From NCBI GenBank assembly GCA_937864375.1, contig CALMJO010000217.1:1-23476 (forward strand): a stretch of 23,476 nucleotides of DNA, in the 5' to 3' direction. Under the pieces are notes generated by a model. It did no database searches, had not been told where the DNA came from, and saw only the letters and a program-made list of their open reading frames with translations. This stretch comes from an uncultured Spirochaetota bacterium (GTDB lineage Bacteria; Spirochaetota; UBA4802; UBA5368). The translations under genes were made by a program, and so were the position numbers. This document shows, one piece after another, positions 22,941-23,476 of the stretch. Each line of letters opens with the position of its first letter. Positions within the stretch are counted from its first letter, which is position 1.

Positions 22941-23476
22941 AGAGAAACCAATACCGTTTTCCCCGCCGGACATCACCCAGGCGGAGATCGACGCCGTCGC
23001 CGCCGTGATGAGAAGCGGCTGGATCACCACCGGACCGCGGACTAAGGAGTTCGAAAAGGAGATCGCCCGCTACTGCGGCTCGCCGCAGGCATTGTGCCTG
23101 GGTTCGGCGACCGCGGGGCTCGAACTGGTCCTTCGCCTGCTTGAAATCGGACCGGGGGACGAGGTCATCACCACGCCCTGCACCTACGCGGCAACCTCTA
23201 ATGTGATACTCCACACGGGCGCGCGTCCCGTCTTCGTCGACGTGAAGCCGGACAGCTTCCTGATCGACCCGGAGGCTGTGGGAAGGGCGGTTACCAGGAG
23301 GACCAAAGCGGTTATACCGGTTGATTATGGCGGATGGCCCGCCGATTACACGGAGATCAGGAGCGCCCTGGATGCCGCGAAACGCACCTACCGGCCGCGC
23401 AGAGGCACGCTGCAGTCCGGGTTTGACCGTCCCGTCGTGCTCGCCGACGCGGCGCATTCGTTCGGAGCGAAGTACC
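22933..23476 (+). CDS. DegT/DnrJ/EryC1 sugar aminotransferase (N-terminal part, runs off window)
   Basis: An open frame without stop runs from GTG at 22933 to the window edge, 181 codons. It begins VPEEKPIPFSPPDITQAEID and contains DegT landmarks: SGWITTGP, the CLGSATAGLEL phosphate-binding loop, ITTPCTYAATSN, IPVDYGGWPAD and the PLP-ring aspartate in LADAAHSFGAKY. The Schiff-base lysine lies beyond the edge. The start overlaps the dehydratase stop by eight bases, with GGAG seven bases upstream. Such enzymes aminate the 4-keto sugar made by the neighbouring dehydratase (as PglE, PseC or WbpE do), for glycan, LPS or flagellin decoration. Confidence 0.88.
   Translation, partial: MPEEKPIPFSPPDITQAEIDAVAAVMRSGWITTGPRTKEFEKEIARYCGSPQALCLGSATAGLELVLRLLEIGPGDEVITTPCTYAATSNVILHTGARPVFVDVKPDSFLIDPEAVGRAVTRRTKAVIPVDYGGWPADYTEIRSALDAAKRTYRPRRGTLQSGFDRPVVLADAAHSFGAKY

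Noticed and set aside
21378..23030. 550-codon minus-strand frame opposite the dehydratase gene
   Set aside because: Antisense shadow; the dehydratase and aminotransferase frames on the plus strand are unmistakable.

Overview
This 23.5-kb window is high-GC bacterial chromosome. No rRNA, tRNA or CRISPR was seen. The best guess for the host is an anaerobic or facultative spirochaete (Spirochaetota). The support is a FliM remnant with spirochaete-like sequence, a 7TMR-DISM hybrid kinase, several stand-alone or tandem cyclic-nucleotide-binding proteins, a lipoprotein with a relaxed lipobox, and a tungsten-type aldehyde:ferredoxin oxidoreductase. A deltaproteobacterium cannot be excluded, because no marker gene is present.

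Region 1 (1-4250) is acyl-CoA/aldehyde metabolism. It holds the tail of an unidentified gene, a thiolase-fold protein paired with a DUF35 zinc-ribbon/OB-fold partner, a strong intrinsic terminator, and an aldehyde:ferredoxin oxidoreductase (AOR). The thiolase has glycine where the nucleophilic cysteine is expected, so the pair may perform C-C chemistry other than classical thiolysis, such as retro-aldol cleavage. AOR next door could then oxidise a released aldehyde; this is inference.

Region 2 (4342-9410) is a signalling pair. A methyl-accepting protein with a multi-helix membrane domain overlaps by one base a 1095-aa hybrid histidine kinase (7TMR-DISM, two PAS domains, HisKA, HATPase, receiver).

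Region 3 (9531-11715) holds an EamA transporter followed by a genomic scar. The scar contains a truncated ISL3-type transposase and an in-frame junction between an internal piece of fliM and the cysteine-rich tail of an unrelated zinc-ribbon protein.

Region 4 (11716-19456) mixes metabolism and regulation: a fatty-acyl-CoA synthetase, a membrane protein with an EF-hand-like motif and a LysM domain, a tandem cNMP-GGDEF-cNMP-GGDEF protein, a pirin, a second EamA transporter, a single-domain cNMP-binding protein, and two very small genes with good ribosome sites (48-aa Cys-rich and 58-aa).

Region 5 (19641-23476) is envelope-related. It has a DUF4185 lipoprotein that may be translated from a leaderless mRNA, a 180-aa basic protein of unknown family, and the start of a glycan locus: a soluble CapD/PglF-like nucleotide-sugar 4,6-dehydratase overlapped by a DegT/DnrJ aminotransferase that runs off the window. 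The last two form a logical pathway to an amino-deoxysugar for surface glycan or flagellin glycosylation.
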